64,000 nucleotides of DNA from Gammaproteobacteria bacterium. GTDB taxonomy: Bacteria > Pseudomonadota > Gammaproteobacteria > Pseudomonadales > Pseudohongiellaceae. Below are positions 19,454 to 28,912 of the stretch, piece after piece. Where the stretch lies: positions 31,144 through 95,143 of the forward strand of contig PALV01000018.1 of NCBI GenBank assembly GCA_002706685.1, read 5' to 3'. Every line of letters begins with the position of its first letter. The first letter of the stretch is position 1. Under the pieces are notes generated by a model. That model made no database searches. It was given only the letters and a program-made list of their open reading frames with translations, and had not been told where the DNA came from. Made by a program: the position numbers and the translations under genes.

Positions 19454-19973
19454 TACCGCGAGACTCCGGCGTCGTGGGCTCAACAGATCCCTGTTGCCCA
19501 GGCGGGCCACCGTCAGGCTCAGGTCGGATTCGTTGATACACCCAGGCTCGCCCGCCGTCTTCAAGGGTCACGACGAAGCGTCGATAGCGCTGACCCAGAC
19601 GCTCATAGCGATCCAGGCGCCTCAGCTGACGCTCATTAACGGTCAGCACCAGACCGCTGACACTGGCCGACTCATCTTCGACAATATCCAGACCAGCACG
19701 ACGATAACCAGATAGCGCGCCCGGACGGCCAGTGATCCTGGAACCGGTCACCAGCATCCTGACTGCCGGATTTCGCAGCGTTCCGAAAACGAAAAGCCGG
19801 GCTTCGCCGTTCTCGTCAAATCCGTAGCTGGCCTGCTCCAGCTCAAGTTGCATGGCCTGTGGCACCTCAAAATTCGCGGGATTCAGATATACATGCCACC
19901 AGAGAACGGCTGGCACTGCAAGTAGCAATGCCAGCAGCAGTGAACGAGAGCGTGTCAGGCGGGGCCAGCGCAA
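19446..19973 (-). CDS. Membrane-anchored gamma-glutamylcyclotransferase-like (AIG2/BtrG fold) protein
   Basis: 175-residue protein with one N-terminal membrane anchor (SLLLALLLAVPAVLWW) and a GGCT/AIG2-like fold: the substrate loop LFVFGTLRNP (residues 60-69; family consensus YGTL) and LDRYERLGQRYRR, whose Glu is the family's catalytic acid. Enzymes with this fold release 5-oxoproline from gamma-glutamyl groups. The Tyr of the canonical YGTL loop is Phe here. The anchor suggests action at the membrane, unusual for the family. It is the first gene of a tight pair with the amidoligase gene (two-base gap). Confidence 0.78.
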   Translation of the reverse strand: MRWPRLTRSRSLLLALLLAVPAVLWWHVYLNPANFEVPQAMQLELEQASYGFDENGEARLFVFGTLRNPAVRMLVTGSRITGRPGALSGYRRAGLDIVEDESASVSGLVLTVNERQLRRLDRYERLGQRYRRFVVTLEDGGRAWVYQRIRPEPDGGPPGQQGSVEPTTPESRGNE

Positions 19974-19994
19974 GAATCCTCCTGTCTGAATCGC

Positions 19995-21293
19995 TTACTC
20001 GCCAGCCGGGCCGTTCAGAGCATCAACGATGTTCGTTTTGAACTCTTCCCGAAAGCCATTACCACTGGCGGGTGAGACCTGTGCCATGATCACAGCAATC
20101 ATATTATTGACGGGATCGATCCAGAAACGGGTGCCAGCTGATCCATCCCACCAGTACTCACCGGTGCTGACGGGGTGATTGTAGGCAGCTGGGTCCATCG
20201 CAACCGCAAAGCCGCCCAGCGACCATCCCGAGCCAAGCCAGTACCCGCCACTACCGATTGGCAGAAGCGCATCAGGAATGGCATTTTCCGATACCAGACG
20301 CCGCGTCTGTTCGCTGAACAATGCCTCACCATCGGGTCGCGTGTTGGTCAATAAGGCGTGGGAGAACGACAGGAAATCTGCAGTGCTGGAAACCAGGCCC
20401 ACACCACTGCTGGTCAAGGTCCGGCGCTCGGTGACGGGAATGTCCTCCATCTCTATGGCCCTTAACTGCCCTGCGTCATCCGGCCGATACACGGTTGCCA
20501 GTCGTGGGGCACGTTCTTCATCGACGTAAAACACGGTATCAGTCATACCCAGCGGCTGAAAAAGCTGCTCCTCCAGGTAGACATCAACGGGCTGCCCCGT
20601 CACCACCTCAATCACGCGCCCCAATACTTCAGCATGCAGACCATAACGAAACTGGGTACCCGGATCCTCAAACAGCGGCAGAGCCGCTGCATTGTCAACC
20701 ACCTGCGCCAGGGTCTGGTCATAGCTGTGGACATTATTGGCGCGATAGAGCGAGCTGCTGCGACTGCCAAGGCCTGAGGTGTGCGTCAGCAACTGGGCAA
20801 GGGTTATATCACCGACCCTGGCCCGCACTGCGCCGGGGTCCGGATTGGCAGAATCGATCAGCACGGGTTGATTAGCGAAGGCCGGCAGGTACTGGCTGAC
20901 TGGGTCATTGACGTCCAGCAACCCCTGATCATGCAACAGCAGGATTGCCACGGCGGTCACTGGTCGAGTCATTGAATAGGTGCGAAACAGCGCATCCAGC
21001 GGCATCTCATCACGGCTTTCAATGTCGCGCCAGCCCACCGCCTCGGCGTACACGAGCTTGTCGTCCTTCATGATCGCCGCAACAGCACCAGCAATGTCAT
21101 TGGCTTCCACGCGCGCGCGCAGGGCGGATGTTGCAGACTGCAGAGCCTGATCAGACAAGCCAACCGTGGCTGGTGACGCGGTGTCGAACCGATCCGACCA
21201 GGGCAGAGATGACCCGGCACTTTGCGACAGAGCGGTGCCGGCAGACAACATCATCAGCACGCCTACTGAAACCGCCTTGAAACCCGTTTGCAT
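19995..21293 (-). CDS. Exported serine hydrolase, beta-lactamase class C / esterase family
   Basis: 432-residue protein with a signal peptide (VLMMLSAGTALSQSA) and a PF00144-type fold. The active-site motif, normally SxxK, reads SMTR at residues 107-110, with Ser107 present but the general-base Lys replaced by Arg. The second motif is visible as YGLHAEVLG. The fold covers beta-lactamases, esterases and peptidases; with the Lys changed, activity is uncertain. Related EstB-like proteins usually show SMTKP here. It lies 22 bases downstream of the GGCT-like gene and reads in the same direction. Confidence 0.82.
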   Translation of the reverse strand: MQTGFKAVSVGVLMMLSAGTALSQSAGSSLPWSDRFDTASPATVGLSDQALQSATSALRARVEANDIAGAVAAIMKDDKLVYAEAVGWRDIESRDEMPLDALFRTYSMTRPVTAVAILLLHDQGLLDVNDPVSQYLPAFANQPVLIDSANPDPGAVRARVGDITLAQLLTHTSGLGSRSSSLYRANNVHSYDQTLAQVVDNAAALPLFEDPGTQFRYGLHAEVLGRVIEVVTGQPVDVYLEEQLFQPLGMTDTVFYVDEERAPRLATVYRPDDAGQLRAIEMEDIPVTERRTLTSSGVGLVSSTADFLSFSHALLTNTRPDGEALFSEQTRRLVSENAIPDALLPIGSGGYWLGSGWSLGGFAVAMDPAAYNHPVSTGEYWWDGSAGTRFWIDPVNNMIAVIMAQVSPASGNGFREEFKTNIVDALNGPAGE

Positions 21294-21337
21294 CTGAATA
21301 CTCTCCCGTCATATTGATGATGACAGGCAGTCTACAT

Positions 21338-21616
21338 TCAACCTCCACTCAAGGCACCCACAATCTGTATGCGACCACCATCCGGCACTGGCACAGTCAG
21401 ATCATGAACCAGCGTTTCGCCCACAAACATGGCAATGTGCCGGCGGATACGCTGATGTTCGTCTACCACTCTGAATCTCAGGCCCGGGAATTTCAATTCC
21501 AGCGCATCCAGAACGCCTGCCAGTGTCAGGGTGTTAACCGGCAGACTCAAGACCAGGTGACGCTGAGCACCGGTATAGTCATCCAGCTGACTGGGCAGGG
21601 TGACAGTGATGTTCAT
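21338..21616 (-). CDS. MoaD/ThiS-like beta-grasp (ubiquitin-like) protein
   Basis: 92-residue beta-grasp protein ending in Gly-Gly (ALSGG then stop), the carboxyl terminus that sulfur carriers such as MoaD and ThiS use for adenylation and thiocarboxylation. MNITVTLPSQLDDYTGAQ and the VPVPDGGRIQIVGALSGG end match the family. Its ATG overlaps the stop of the upstream BNR-repeat gene by one base (TAATG). No molybdopterin or thiazole gene is nearby, so it is likely a stand-alone carrier or a partner of the BNR protein rather than true MoaD. Confidence 0.8.
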   Translation of the reverse strand: MNITVTLPSQLDDYTGAQRHLVLSLPVNTLTLAGVLDALELKFPGLRFRVVDEHQRIRRHIAMFVGETLVHDLTVPVPDGGRIQIVGALSGG

Positions 21617-22773
21617 TACTCAGCCCGCTCAGCCACTTCTACTGAATAAATCTGTGGCAGATCCATGGCCAGCCCCTGCCAGGAGTCGCCACTATCAAAG
21701 CTGCCCCAGATCTGGCCGTTGGTGGTCCCCAGATATACGCCCGTCTGATCATGTGAATCTACTGCCATACACTGACGTTTGACCGTCCACCAGGCCTGCG
21801 AGACAGGAAAACCTTTATCCAGTCGCTGCCAGCTCATGCCGCCATCGTGACTGCGATACACCGCAGGTTTACCCTGAGGACTGGTTCTCGGCCACTGTCC
21901 CGAGCCATCCATGGGGAAAACCCAGATCGTCTCCGGGTCGCGCGGATGCACAAGCATGGGAAAACCAATATCACCAATCTCGACAGGCATATTGTCACCG
22001 ATACGCTGCCAGGTTTCGCCTTTGTCACGATCCATACGATAGATACCACAATGGTTTTGATGGTACAGCCGATTTGAATGAACTGGGTGCATGACCACAC
22101 AGTGTGGATCGTGACCATACTCATATTCGCTGCCATCTTCTTTAGGGGGATAAAAGTCCATGGCAACGCCTTTGTTCAGGGGACGCCAGGTCTCACCCTC
22201 ATCATGGCTTTCAAAAATGCCGCCGCTGGACATGCCAATCAGCAGGTGTCGCGCGTCAGCCGGGTCCACGATCACTGAATGCAGTTTCGGACCATCCGGT
22301 GTGCCGTCCTTGTCACCGCCGCGCCAGTCCACAAATTCAGCCAGGTGGTTCAGCCCGACCACCTCCTGCCAGCTCATTCCGCCATCATTGGACCGGAACA
22401 GACCCTGGGGAGAGGTGCCGGCATACCACACATCAGGCTGACTGGCGTGTCCCGGCGTCAACCAGAAGACATGATCCACGGCCCTGGCTGTTGAGCCTAC
22501 TGGGGCAAATGCAGGCGGCTGCGTCGACTCCCGCCAGGTCTCGCCTGCATCTGTCGACACAAATACAGACGGCCCAAGATGCCCACTGCCCACGGCCATG
22601 AGCTGATAACCCGGCCGGCGCGGATCCTCCACGTAGTGGCTGACTACTGCCCCCAGATGCATAGGCCCGGTCAATTGCCGCAGCTGCCTGTCACTGCCAA
22701 GCGTCAGGCACCATGCGCCCTTTTTTGTACCGATCAACAGCGTTGTTGCTGCCGGCTCCCTGTTTTTATTCAT
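21616..22773 (-). CDS. BNR/sialidase-like beta-propeller protein
   Basis: 385-residue cytoplasmic beta-propeller with repeated Asp-box/BNR motifs (STDAGETWRES, SNDGGMSWQEV, SHDEGETWRPL, SHDGGMSWQRL, SFDSGDSWQG), each S-x-D-x-G-x-[TS]-W. There is no signal peptide. Proteins of this kind are often named glycosyl hydrolase or exo-alpha-sialidase, but the catalytic sialidase residues are not evident. It is translationally coupled to a MoaD-like protein that follows it. Function unknown. Upstream lies a 504-bp non-coding stretch shared with the divergent TonB receptor gene. Confidence 0.8.
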   Translation of the reverse strand: MNKNREPAATTLLIGTKKGAWCLTLGSDRQLRQLTGPMHLGAVVSHYVEDPRRPGYQLMAVGSGHLGPSVFVSTDAGETWRESTQPPAFAPVGSTARAVDHVFWLTPGHASQPDVWYAGTSPQGLFRSNDGGMSWQEVVGLNHLAEFVDWRGGDKDGTPDGPKLHSVIVDPADARHLLIGMSSGGIFESHDEGETWRPLNKGVAMDFYPPKEDGSEYEYGHDPHCVVMHPVHSNRLYHQNHCGIYRMDRDKGETWQRIGDNMPVEIGDIGFPMLVHPRDPETIWVFPMDGSGQWPRTSPQGKPAVYRSHDGGMSWQRLDKGFPVSQAWWTVKRQCMAVDSHDQTGVYLGTTNGQIWGSFDSGDSWQGLAMDLPQIYSVEVAERAE

Positions 22774-23277
22774 GTCTGATGTCCTTTGCCGCGCTGAAAT
22801 TGAAGGATTCCAACCAATCAGTCGTTACAGTTTGACCTCTTTCGACACAGTTTGAAGAAAAAATTGACTCTGTCAAAAAACATGGTTTATGCTTCGAGCG
22901 ATCGATCGCACAGGTCTTGATTGCAAGATTTTTGTTTCAAAACATAGCGTTACGAAAAGAAACAAAATGATCATTCTGTGGAGATTGGTAACACTTTTCG
23001 AGCAGTACCTGCCGTGGAAAGTGTGACAATTCAGATCCGCCAGACGCATAACAACAACAAACAGAAACTGCAAAAAGCAACAACGTGAAGAGGGCTGACG
23101 AAGGCCCCTGTAGGCACTGGCTATTTTTATGGCCGGGAGTGATAGAGCCGAGTATTGCTATTACCTCAAGCAAACGGGGTACTGCGTTCCAGTTCTTATC
23201 TGTTTGTGTGTCCGTTACACGTATACAGGTGGAAACTTAACTGCAGTAAATAATAAGTACTAAGGGGGGGAAACCCG
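22774..23277. promoter_or_regulatory. Intergenic region with candidate sigma-70 promoter for the TonB receptor
   Basis: A 504-bp gap between divergent genes. On the plus strand TTGACT at 22864-22869 and TATGCT at 22888-22893 are 18 bp apart, a plausible promoter for the receptor gene. That would leave a leader of about 375 bases before the ATG at 23278, which has a long run of G (GGGGGGG) as its ribosome site. I see no recognised riboswitch or small gene in the leader. No minus-strand promoter could be picked out. Confidence 0.45.
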
Positions 23278-26200
23278 ATGAAACTGAAAGAACTGTACCG
23301 GTGTATCGCATGCGCCTCACTGGTGGCACCAACCCTGGTGTTCGCACAGCAAGGCTCCGAGCCGGAAATCGAAGAAGTCGTTGTTACCGGTTCCTTGATT
23401 CGTGGCACACCTGTTGATGCCGCACTTCCCGTAGAAGTTTACTCTCAGGACGATCTGGCACTGTCCGGCTCGCCTTCTGCACTGGACTTCGCCAAAAGCC
23501 TGAGTATCTCTGGCGCTACTACCGGTGAATCCTACTACTTCGGCGGCGCTGGCCTCACTGGTAGCGTGCAATACAACCTGCGCGGTATCGGCTCCGACAA
23601 AACACTGTCGCTGTTCAACGGCCGCCGCGTTACGCAAAACACCTCTGTTATTCCATCAATCGCACTGCAGCGCACCGAGATCCTTAAAGACGGCGCGGCT
23701 GTAACTTACGGTGCGGACGCCACAGGTGGTGTTGTAAACTTTATCAGCCGCGACAGCTTCGAAGGCATTGAAATCCAGTCTTCCTACAAGGCTATCGACG
23801 GCTCTGATGGCGACTGGAATGTCGGCATCGTAGGTGGCTTCAGTGGCGACGCGACTGACGTTGTCTGGGCTGCTTCCTGGGATCACCGCTCACTGCTGAA
23901 TGCCGACGAGCGTCCCTTCACCGATCTGCCTTACGGCGTCAACCCGGCTCCCTGGTCAACGCTGACCAACCTGGCTGGCTGGCTGCCACGTGGTGCGCTG
24001 CCCGCAACACAGACTTACAACCCGGCATCATCCAATGGTGCAGGCGACTGGGGCAACCCGGTTGGTGGCGTAATTTCCGACTTCACTCAGAGCTCCTGTG
24101 AAGCCGTCGGTGGTGTATACGTCAACAGCTTCACCTGCGCCTACAACTACATTCCTTACTACAACGTAGTATCAGAGAATGACATTTACCGCCTGTTCGG
24201 TCAGGTAACCACACAGGTGACTGACCAGATGGAGTTTTACGCACGCGCTGCCTACTCCATGGTGGATACACCTGCCCAGTACGGCTCGCCCTCACAGCCA
24301 GTGATTCGCGGCCCTGCCATCCACGGCGGCGCGACCTATCAGCTGTACGTACCGAAAAACAACCCGTTCGTCCAGGATTTCGCAACCCGTACAGGCTATA
24401 TTAACAATCCGGCATGGGCGGTAACGCAGGGCTTTACGCCCATCACTTACCGTGCATTTGCACACGGTGGTCTGGACACCTTCGCTGAAGATGGCAAGTA
24501 CTCCACTCCCAGCAAAATCCGCAATAAGTTCACCCACCTGGTGGCCGGTTTTGAAGGTGAGTTCGACAACGGCATCACTTACGACATCGCTACCACTTAC
24601 AACCAGTCCAACCTGTACGCCGACAGCCCCGACATGATGCTGTACAACGTTCAGGAAGCGCTGAATGGTTTTGGTGGCCCGAACTGTAACGTTCAGGATC
24701 TGAACCCGAACCGCTTCGGCACACAGAACCCGGCTATGGCAGGTTCTGCAGGCTGTATGTGGTACAACCCGTTTGCATCCAACTTCGCCAGCCAGCCCGT
24801 GTATGGCCTGGCAAACCCAAGCTATGTACCAGGCGCAGAGAATCCGGACGAGCTGATCGAGTGGATGTTTAACCCACGTGCAACCCGCGACGTTAACTGG
24901 AACCTGACCTTTGACGCCGTATTCAGCGGCGAGACTCCTCTGGAACTGCCAGGTGGTATCGTAGGCTGGGCGGCTGGTGCACAGTTCCGTACCACCGAGA
25001 ACCAGGAAATCGTAACAGACCCGCTGTATAACGGCTCACGTCCGTGTCAGAACCCGGCCACAGATGGCCAGGTACCTCGTGACCCGGCTGACCCGCTGTA
25101 CAATGGCTGTACGCCTGACGAGCCAGGTCCATTCCAGTTCTTCTCAACCAACCCGGCTGACTTCAGCACCCAGGATCAGACCTCCGTATTCGGCGAATTG
25201 AGCCTGCCTGTGCTGGATAACGTGTTCCTGTCTGCAGCAGCACGCTACGAAGAGTTCTCTGGTGGTCTGGATTCAACGGTATACAAGGTCTCTGGCCAGT
25301 GGAACATCACTGACAACATGTCAGTCCGTGGTTCTTATGGTACCAACTACCAGGCACCGGGCGCCGATATCATTCCAGGTGAATTCGCCAGCGGCACTGC
25401 CAGCTACACCGTCGCCGGTGGTAACTGGCGTGGCGCACAGACGGTAACCCGCTCTGACATCGTTCCAGAAGAAGCGACTGTCTGGAGCTCAGGTTTCATC
25501 TGGCAATCTGAAGGCTTCACTGCGGGCAGCGACTTCCGTTTCATCATTGACTATTTCAATATCGAAACTGAAAACGAGCTGGGCCTGCTGGCTTCAGTTA
25601 ACCAGATCGCGTCGTCAGTGTTCAGCATTTCGCCAACCGGCTCAGGCGCTGTCCCGACCAACGGCACTGCACTGGCTGACTGTTCACACCCGCTGGTTGG
25701 TCGAGTGACCTTCAACGGCCAGTGTGTACAGGGCGTAACGACTGCCGCCGACTTCTCGGAAATTCGTACTGACTTTGGTAACGGTCCTGGCCAGCTGACC
25801 GCTGGTTTTGACATCCAGACCACGTATGGTTTCCCGGCGTTCTCTGGCGACGTGACCTTGAGTGCAACAGCCACCAAGATCAACAAGTTCCAGTACACTG
25901 AAACCACGCTGGACGGCTTCCAGATCGAACCGGGCGCTGACCGACTGGGCTTCCTGAACTTCGCAACCATTGCCAACGCTGTTTCCGAATGGCGCGGCAA
26001 CCTGACAGCGAACTACGCTCAGGGCGACCACAACTTCCGTCTGCAGGCTCTGTACATCAAAGGCGTGAAGGATGATCGATTCTTCAATGCTGATGGCAGC
26101 CGCGTCGGTGACGCTGCTCTGACACCAGCTGGTCGTCAGATTGGCAGCACTGCAGCCTATGGTCCAAGCCTGTATGGTGTATACGGTGAAGACTGGGTAT

Positions 26201-26376
26201 CAGTCGACTTCCACTACACCCTGGACCTGCTGGACTGGGATGCAACCCTGTCAGCATCTGTCGAGAACATCGCGGACGAAATGCCGCCTGCTTCTCGCCA
26301 GGAGCTGGGTTACGATCCACGTATCGGCAACCCGCTGGGCCGCACCTTCCAGGTTGGCGTGACCAAGCGCTTCTAA
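23278..26376 (+). CDS. TonB-dependent outer-membrane receptor
   Basis: 1032-residue receptor. A signal peptide (CASLVAPTLVFAQQ) is followed by the TonB-box-like segment IEEVVVTGSLI, the plug domain (about residues 45-165, with YNLRGIGSDKTLSLFNGRRV and DGAAVTYGADATGGVVNFI) and a beta-barrel ending in GRTFQVGVTKRF with the terminal aromatic. The plug type and long extracellular loops resemble receptors for carbohydrates or large organics in marine gammaproteobacteria, but the ligand is not predictable. It has its own promoter candidate and a strong terminator. No enzyme or transporter gene of a utilisation locus is directly linked. Cys pairs occur in several loops. Confidence 0.93.
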   Translation: MKLKELYRCIACASLVAPTLVFAQQGSEPEIEEVVVTGSLIRGTPVDAALPVEVYSQDDLALSGSPSALDFAKSLSISGATTGESYYFGGAGLTGSVQYNLRGIGSDKTLSLFNGRRVTQNTSVIPSIALQRTEILKDGAAVTYGADATGGVVNFISRDSFEGIEIQSSYKAIDGSDGDWNVGIVGGFSGDATDVVWAASWDHRSLLNADERPFTDLPYGVNPAPWSTLTNLAGWLPRGALPATQTYNPASSNGAGDWGNPVGGVISDFTQSSCEAVGGVYVNSFTCAYNYIPYYNVVSENDIYRLFGQVTTQVTDQMEFYARAAYSMVDTPAQYGSPSQPVIRGPAIHGGATYQLYVPKNNPFVQDFATRTGYINNPAWAVTQGFTPITYRAFAHGGLDTFAEDGKYSTPSKIRNKFTHLVAGFEGEFDNGITYDIATTYNQSNLYADSPDMMLYNVQEALNGFGGPNCNVQDLNPNRFGTQNPAMAGSAGCMWYNPFASNFASQPVYGLANPSYVPGAENPDELIEWMFNPRATRDVNWNLTFDAVFSGETPLELPGGIVGWAAGAQFRTTENQEIVTDPLYNGSRPCQNPATDGQVPRDPADPLYNGCTPDEPGPFQFFSTNPADFSTQDQTSVFGELSLPVLDNVFLSAAARYEEFSGGLDSTVYKVSGQWNITDNMSVRGSYGTNYQAPGADIIPGEFASGTASYTVAGGNWRGAQTVTRSDIVPEEATVWSSGFIWQSEGFTAGSDFRFIIDYFNIETENELGLLASVNQIASSVFSISPTGSGAVPTNGTALADCSHPLVGRVTFNGQCVQGVTTAADFSEIRTDFGNGPGQLTAGFDIQTTYGFPAFSGDVTLSATATKINKFQYTETTLDGFQIEPGADRLGFLNFATIANAVSEWRGNLTANYAQGDHNFRLQALYIKGVKDDRFFNADGSRVGDAALTPAGRQIGSTAAYGPSLYGVYGEDWVSVDFHYTLDLLDWDATLSASVENIADEMPPASRQELGYDPRIGNPLGRTFQVGVTKRF

Positions 26377-26413
26377 TGAGCACTGCCCTCACGGGCAGTC
26401 TTGTTGGATAAAC

Positions 26414-26447
26414 AAAAAGCCCCGCTTGTGAGAGCGGGGCTTTTTTG
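26414..26447 (+). terminator. Rho-independent terminator after the TonB receptor gene
   Basis: AAAAAGCCCCGCT pairs with AGCGGGGCTTTTTT around a loop of five bases and ends in a T run. The A run on the other side means it can also stop minus-strand transcription from the bax-like gene. Confidence 0.9.
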
Positions 26448-26499
26448 TTGGTACTCCCTGCCTTCTGTTAATCAGCAATCCATTATTTGAATCAGCGGC

Positions 26500-27351
26500 T
26501 TAGTCCTCAGTGGGCGGAACTGGCGCCAACGTCTCGTCAAGCTCATCCAGCTCATTAAAGCGGATCATCTCGCTCAGCTCATCAATATAGGCCTCACCGC
26601 GCTCCGAGTAACGATCCAGATCGCCAACCAGTTCCAGGCCGCTGACCAGCCGGTCGTTCTCGCGCAATGCTTCACGGCGTCGACGCAGCTCCAGGTAGGC
26701 CTCGTGACTGTTGAGGTTGTGGATGTAACGCTGCACCGAATGCAGTGGCGAATCAAAGGCTGCCACCTCATGCTGGGCACCGGCTGGCCTGTCTTCCGGC
26801 ACCAGACCGCAGCCAGCGACGAAACACCAGTGTCCAAAATAGTTGTTTCCTTCAACGGCAAAGCGGGAACCACCCCAGGCGCTTTCGTTGGCTGCCTGAG
26901 CCAGGGCCAGCGAAGGTGGCACGATGTCCACTCTGCGAATCAGCACTTCCCAGTCTTCGTCGGAGGCCAGGTCAAACTCGGTTATTTCGTATTCCTCAGC
27001 GAGTTGCTGCAGCCACATTCGCTGCCAGAACATGAGCGACCCACGGCGTTCGCTCAAAGACAGCAGGCGCTCTCGTTGCTCGAGGATCTGCTGGTTACGC
27101 AAAGTGACTAGCGGGAGAAAATACTCGAAAAACATCTGTTTGCGTTGTTCGGTATCCGTGTACATCGAGAAATCAGGCGGCGCGGGAATCGTGGCGTTGG
27201 GCAGCATTCGCCAGGCGATGGCAATCAACACCAGCGCCGCCAGACCCAATACCAGGGCATTTACCCGCCGCTGAGGTTCAGGAACAGCTACTTCCGATGG
27301 TGCCTCGACGTCAGTGCCTGATTGAGGCTTGTTTTCGTTCTGGTCGGTCAT
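26500..27351 (-). CDS. Bax-like glucosaminidase-domain protein
   Basis: 283-residue membrane-anchored protein. A cytoplasmic acidic N-terminus is followed by one membrane helix (NALVLGLAALVLIAIAW) and a periplasmic domain of the mannosyl-glycoprotein endo-beta-N-acetylglucosaminidase family: PPSLALAQAANESAWGGSRFA carries the predicted catalytic Glu, then NNYFGHWCF and VQRYIHNLNSHEAY. It resembles E. coli Bax and probably cuts peptidoglycan glycan strands. I start at the ATG at 27351; a longer frame to 27429 has an unlikely Cys-rich N-terminus. Confidence 0.87.
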   Translation of the reverse strand: MTDQNENKPQSGTDVEAPSEVAVPEPQRRVNALVLGLAALVLIAIAWRMLPNATIPAPPDFSMYTDTEQRKQMFFEYFLPLVTLRNQQILEQRERLLSLSERRGSLMFWQRMWLQQLAEEYEITEFDLASDEDWEVLIRRVDIVPPSLALAQAANESAWGGSRFAVEGNNYFGHWCFVAGCGLVPEDRPAGAQHEVAAFDSPLHSVQRYIHNLNSHEAYLELRRRREALRENDRLVSGLELVGDLDRYSERGEAYIDELSEMIRFNELDELDETLAPVPPTED

Positions 27352-27466
27352 ATGATCCACAATTCTCTGATTACTCCCTACCACCCTTGATACGCACCAG
27401 CATAGCCGGTCGGATCGATACAAGTCCATTCCCCACTCAGGCTTGCTGTTAGCCTGATCAGGGATT

Positions 27467-27502
27467 ATATTCGTTTCAACAGATATTCAGGAAAACGAAT
27501 AT
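27467..27502. promoter_or_regulatory. Candidate ArsR operator overlapping the arsR start
   Basis: A perfect inverted repeat, ATATTCGTTT at 27467-27476 and AAACGAATAT at 27493-27502, separated by 16 bases. The right arm runs into the ATG at 27501. Position and symmetry fit autorepression of arsR by an ArsR/SmtB dimer. Confidence 0.6.
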
Positions 27503-27899
27503 GCCAGAAAACTATTCCCCTCCTTCAGCACTGGAGTTCTTCAAGGCACTTGCGGATGAAACGCGAATGTTGAGCCTGCTATTGATTGAACGGGCCGGTG
27601 AACTTTGTGTATGCGAGCTGATGGCAGCGCTGGAAATGCCCCAGCCAAAAATTTCGCGCCATCTGGCACAGCTGCGCAAGTGTGGCATCGTCAGTGATCG
27701 ACGGGAAGGACAGTGGGTTTACTATCGGCTGCATCCGGGTCTGTTGGACTGGATGAAATCCACACTGTCAGACGCCAGACGGCATTCGCAGGGCAAAATC
27801 GAAACGCCCATGCAACGACTGCAGACAATCAACCGGCGCAGCCCTTTTCAATCCTGCGCTTCAACTGAGATGCTACAGACCACAGGAAGCTGTTCATGA
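27501..27899 (+). CDS. arsR: ArsR-family arsenic-responsive repressor
   Basis: 132-residue winged-helix repressor of the ArsR/SmtB family. The DNA-recognition helix region is [19 protein letters not shown] and the metal site ELCVCEL (Cys36, Cys38) sits at the start of the alpha-3 helix, the classical As(III)/Sb(III) site. It should repress the three-gene operon until trivalent arsenic binds. Its stop overlaps the start of the GAPDH gene by four bases. A symmetrical operator candidate lies directly upstream. Confidence 0.93.
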   Translation: MPENYSPPSALEFFKALADETRMLSLLLIERAGELCVCELMAALEMPQPKISRHLAQLRKCGIVSDRREGQWVYYRLHPGLLDWMKSTLSDARRHSQGKIETPMQRLQTINRRSPFQSCASTEMLQTTGSCS

Positions 27900-28912
27900 G
27901 TATCAGGATCGGTATTAATGGCTTTGGACGCATCGGTCGTCTGGCCACACGTGTATTACTGGAGCAGCCACAAGCTCGAATTGTGCATATCAATGATCCG
28001 GGAGGTGACACTGAAACACTGGCTCATCTGCTGAATTTCGACTCGGTTCATGGCCGCAGTGCGTATGACTGCCAGGCGGACGGTGACGCCCTGCTGGTTA
28101 AGGAGCAACGCATATCAGTCTCGCACAACACATCGATTGCCGATACCGACTGGTCTGGTTGCGACCTTGTGATTGAGGCCTCCGGCCGCATGAAAACCGT
28201 GGCAGTACTGCAGGGCTATCTGGATCAGGGCGTAAAACGCGTCGTTGTCTCTGCGCCCGTTAAAGAGGAGGGTGTGCTGAACATCGTCATGGGGGTCAAT
28301 GACGAGCTGTACGACCCGAGCCAACACACGATCGTCACAGCCGCGTCCTGCACCACCAACTGCCTGGCGCCTGTGGTAAAAGTCATCCATGAAAACCTGG
28401 GTATCAAACACGGCTCGATGACCACCATTCACAGTATCACCAACACCCAGACCATTCTGGATGCGCCACACAAAGATTTGCGACGCGCCCGCGCCTGCGG
28501 TGAAAGTCTTATCCCAACTACAACTGGCTCGGCCACAGCGATCACTCACATTTTTCCGGAGTTGAAAGGTAAGCTGAACGGGCACGCCATTCGTGTACCA
28601 CTGGCCAATGCCTCGCTGACCGATTGTGTGTTTGAAGTTGACAAGCCAACCACCGCAGAGGCGGTCAATGCGTTGCTGAGGAAGGCGTCAGAGACGGATC
28701 TGCAAGGTATTCTGGGATATGAGGAGCGTCCTCTGGTGTCCATCGATTACCGGACTGACCCACGTTCCAGCATCATCGATGCACTCAGCACACTGGTCGT
28801 CAACGACACTCAGGTGAAGATCTATGCCTGGTATGACAATGAGTGGGGTTACGCCAACCGCACGGCTGAGCTGGCGATAAAGGTCGGCACGCTGGACCAA
28901 CAGAACGGATAA
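27896..28912 (+). CDS. ArsJ-associated glyceraldehyde-3-phosphate dehydrogenase
   Basis: 338-residue [19 protein letters not shown] binds NAD, INDPGG suggests NAD rather than NADP preference, and the catalytic Cys152 is in [19 protein letters not shown] closes the active site. In ars operons this enzyme uses arsenate in place of phosphate to make 1-arseno-3-phosphoglycerate, which ArsJ then exports; the adjacent arsJ supports this role over central glycolysis. Overlaps arsR by four bases, and arsJ begins directly after its stop. Confidence 0.92.
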   Translation: MSIRIGINGFGRIGRLATRVLLEQPQARIVHINDPGGDTETLAHLLNFDSVHGRSAYDCQADGDALLVKEQRISVSHNTSIADTDWSGCDLVIEASGRMKTVAVLQGYLDQGVKRVVVSAPVKEEGVLNIVMGVNDELYDPSQHTIVTAASCTTNCLAPVVKVIHENLGIKHGSMTTIHSITNTQTILDAPHKDLRRARACGESLIPTTTGSATAITHIFPELKGKLNGHAIRVPLANASLTDCVFEVDKPTTAEAVNALLRKASETDLQGILGYEERPLVSIDYRTDPRSSIIDALSTLVVNDTQVKIYAWYDNEWGYANRTAELAIKVGTLDQQNG

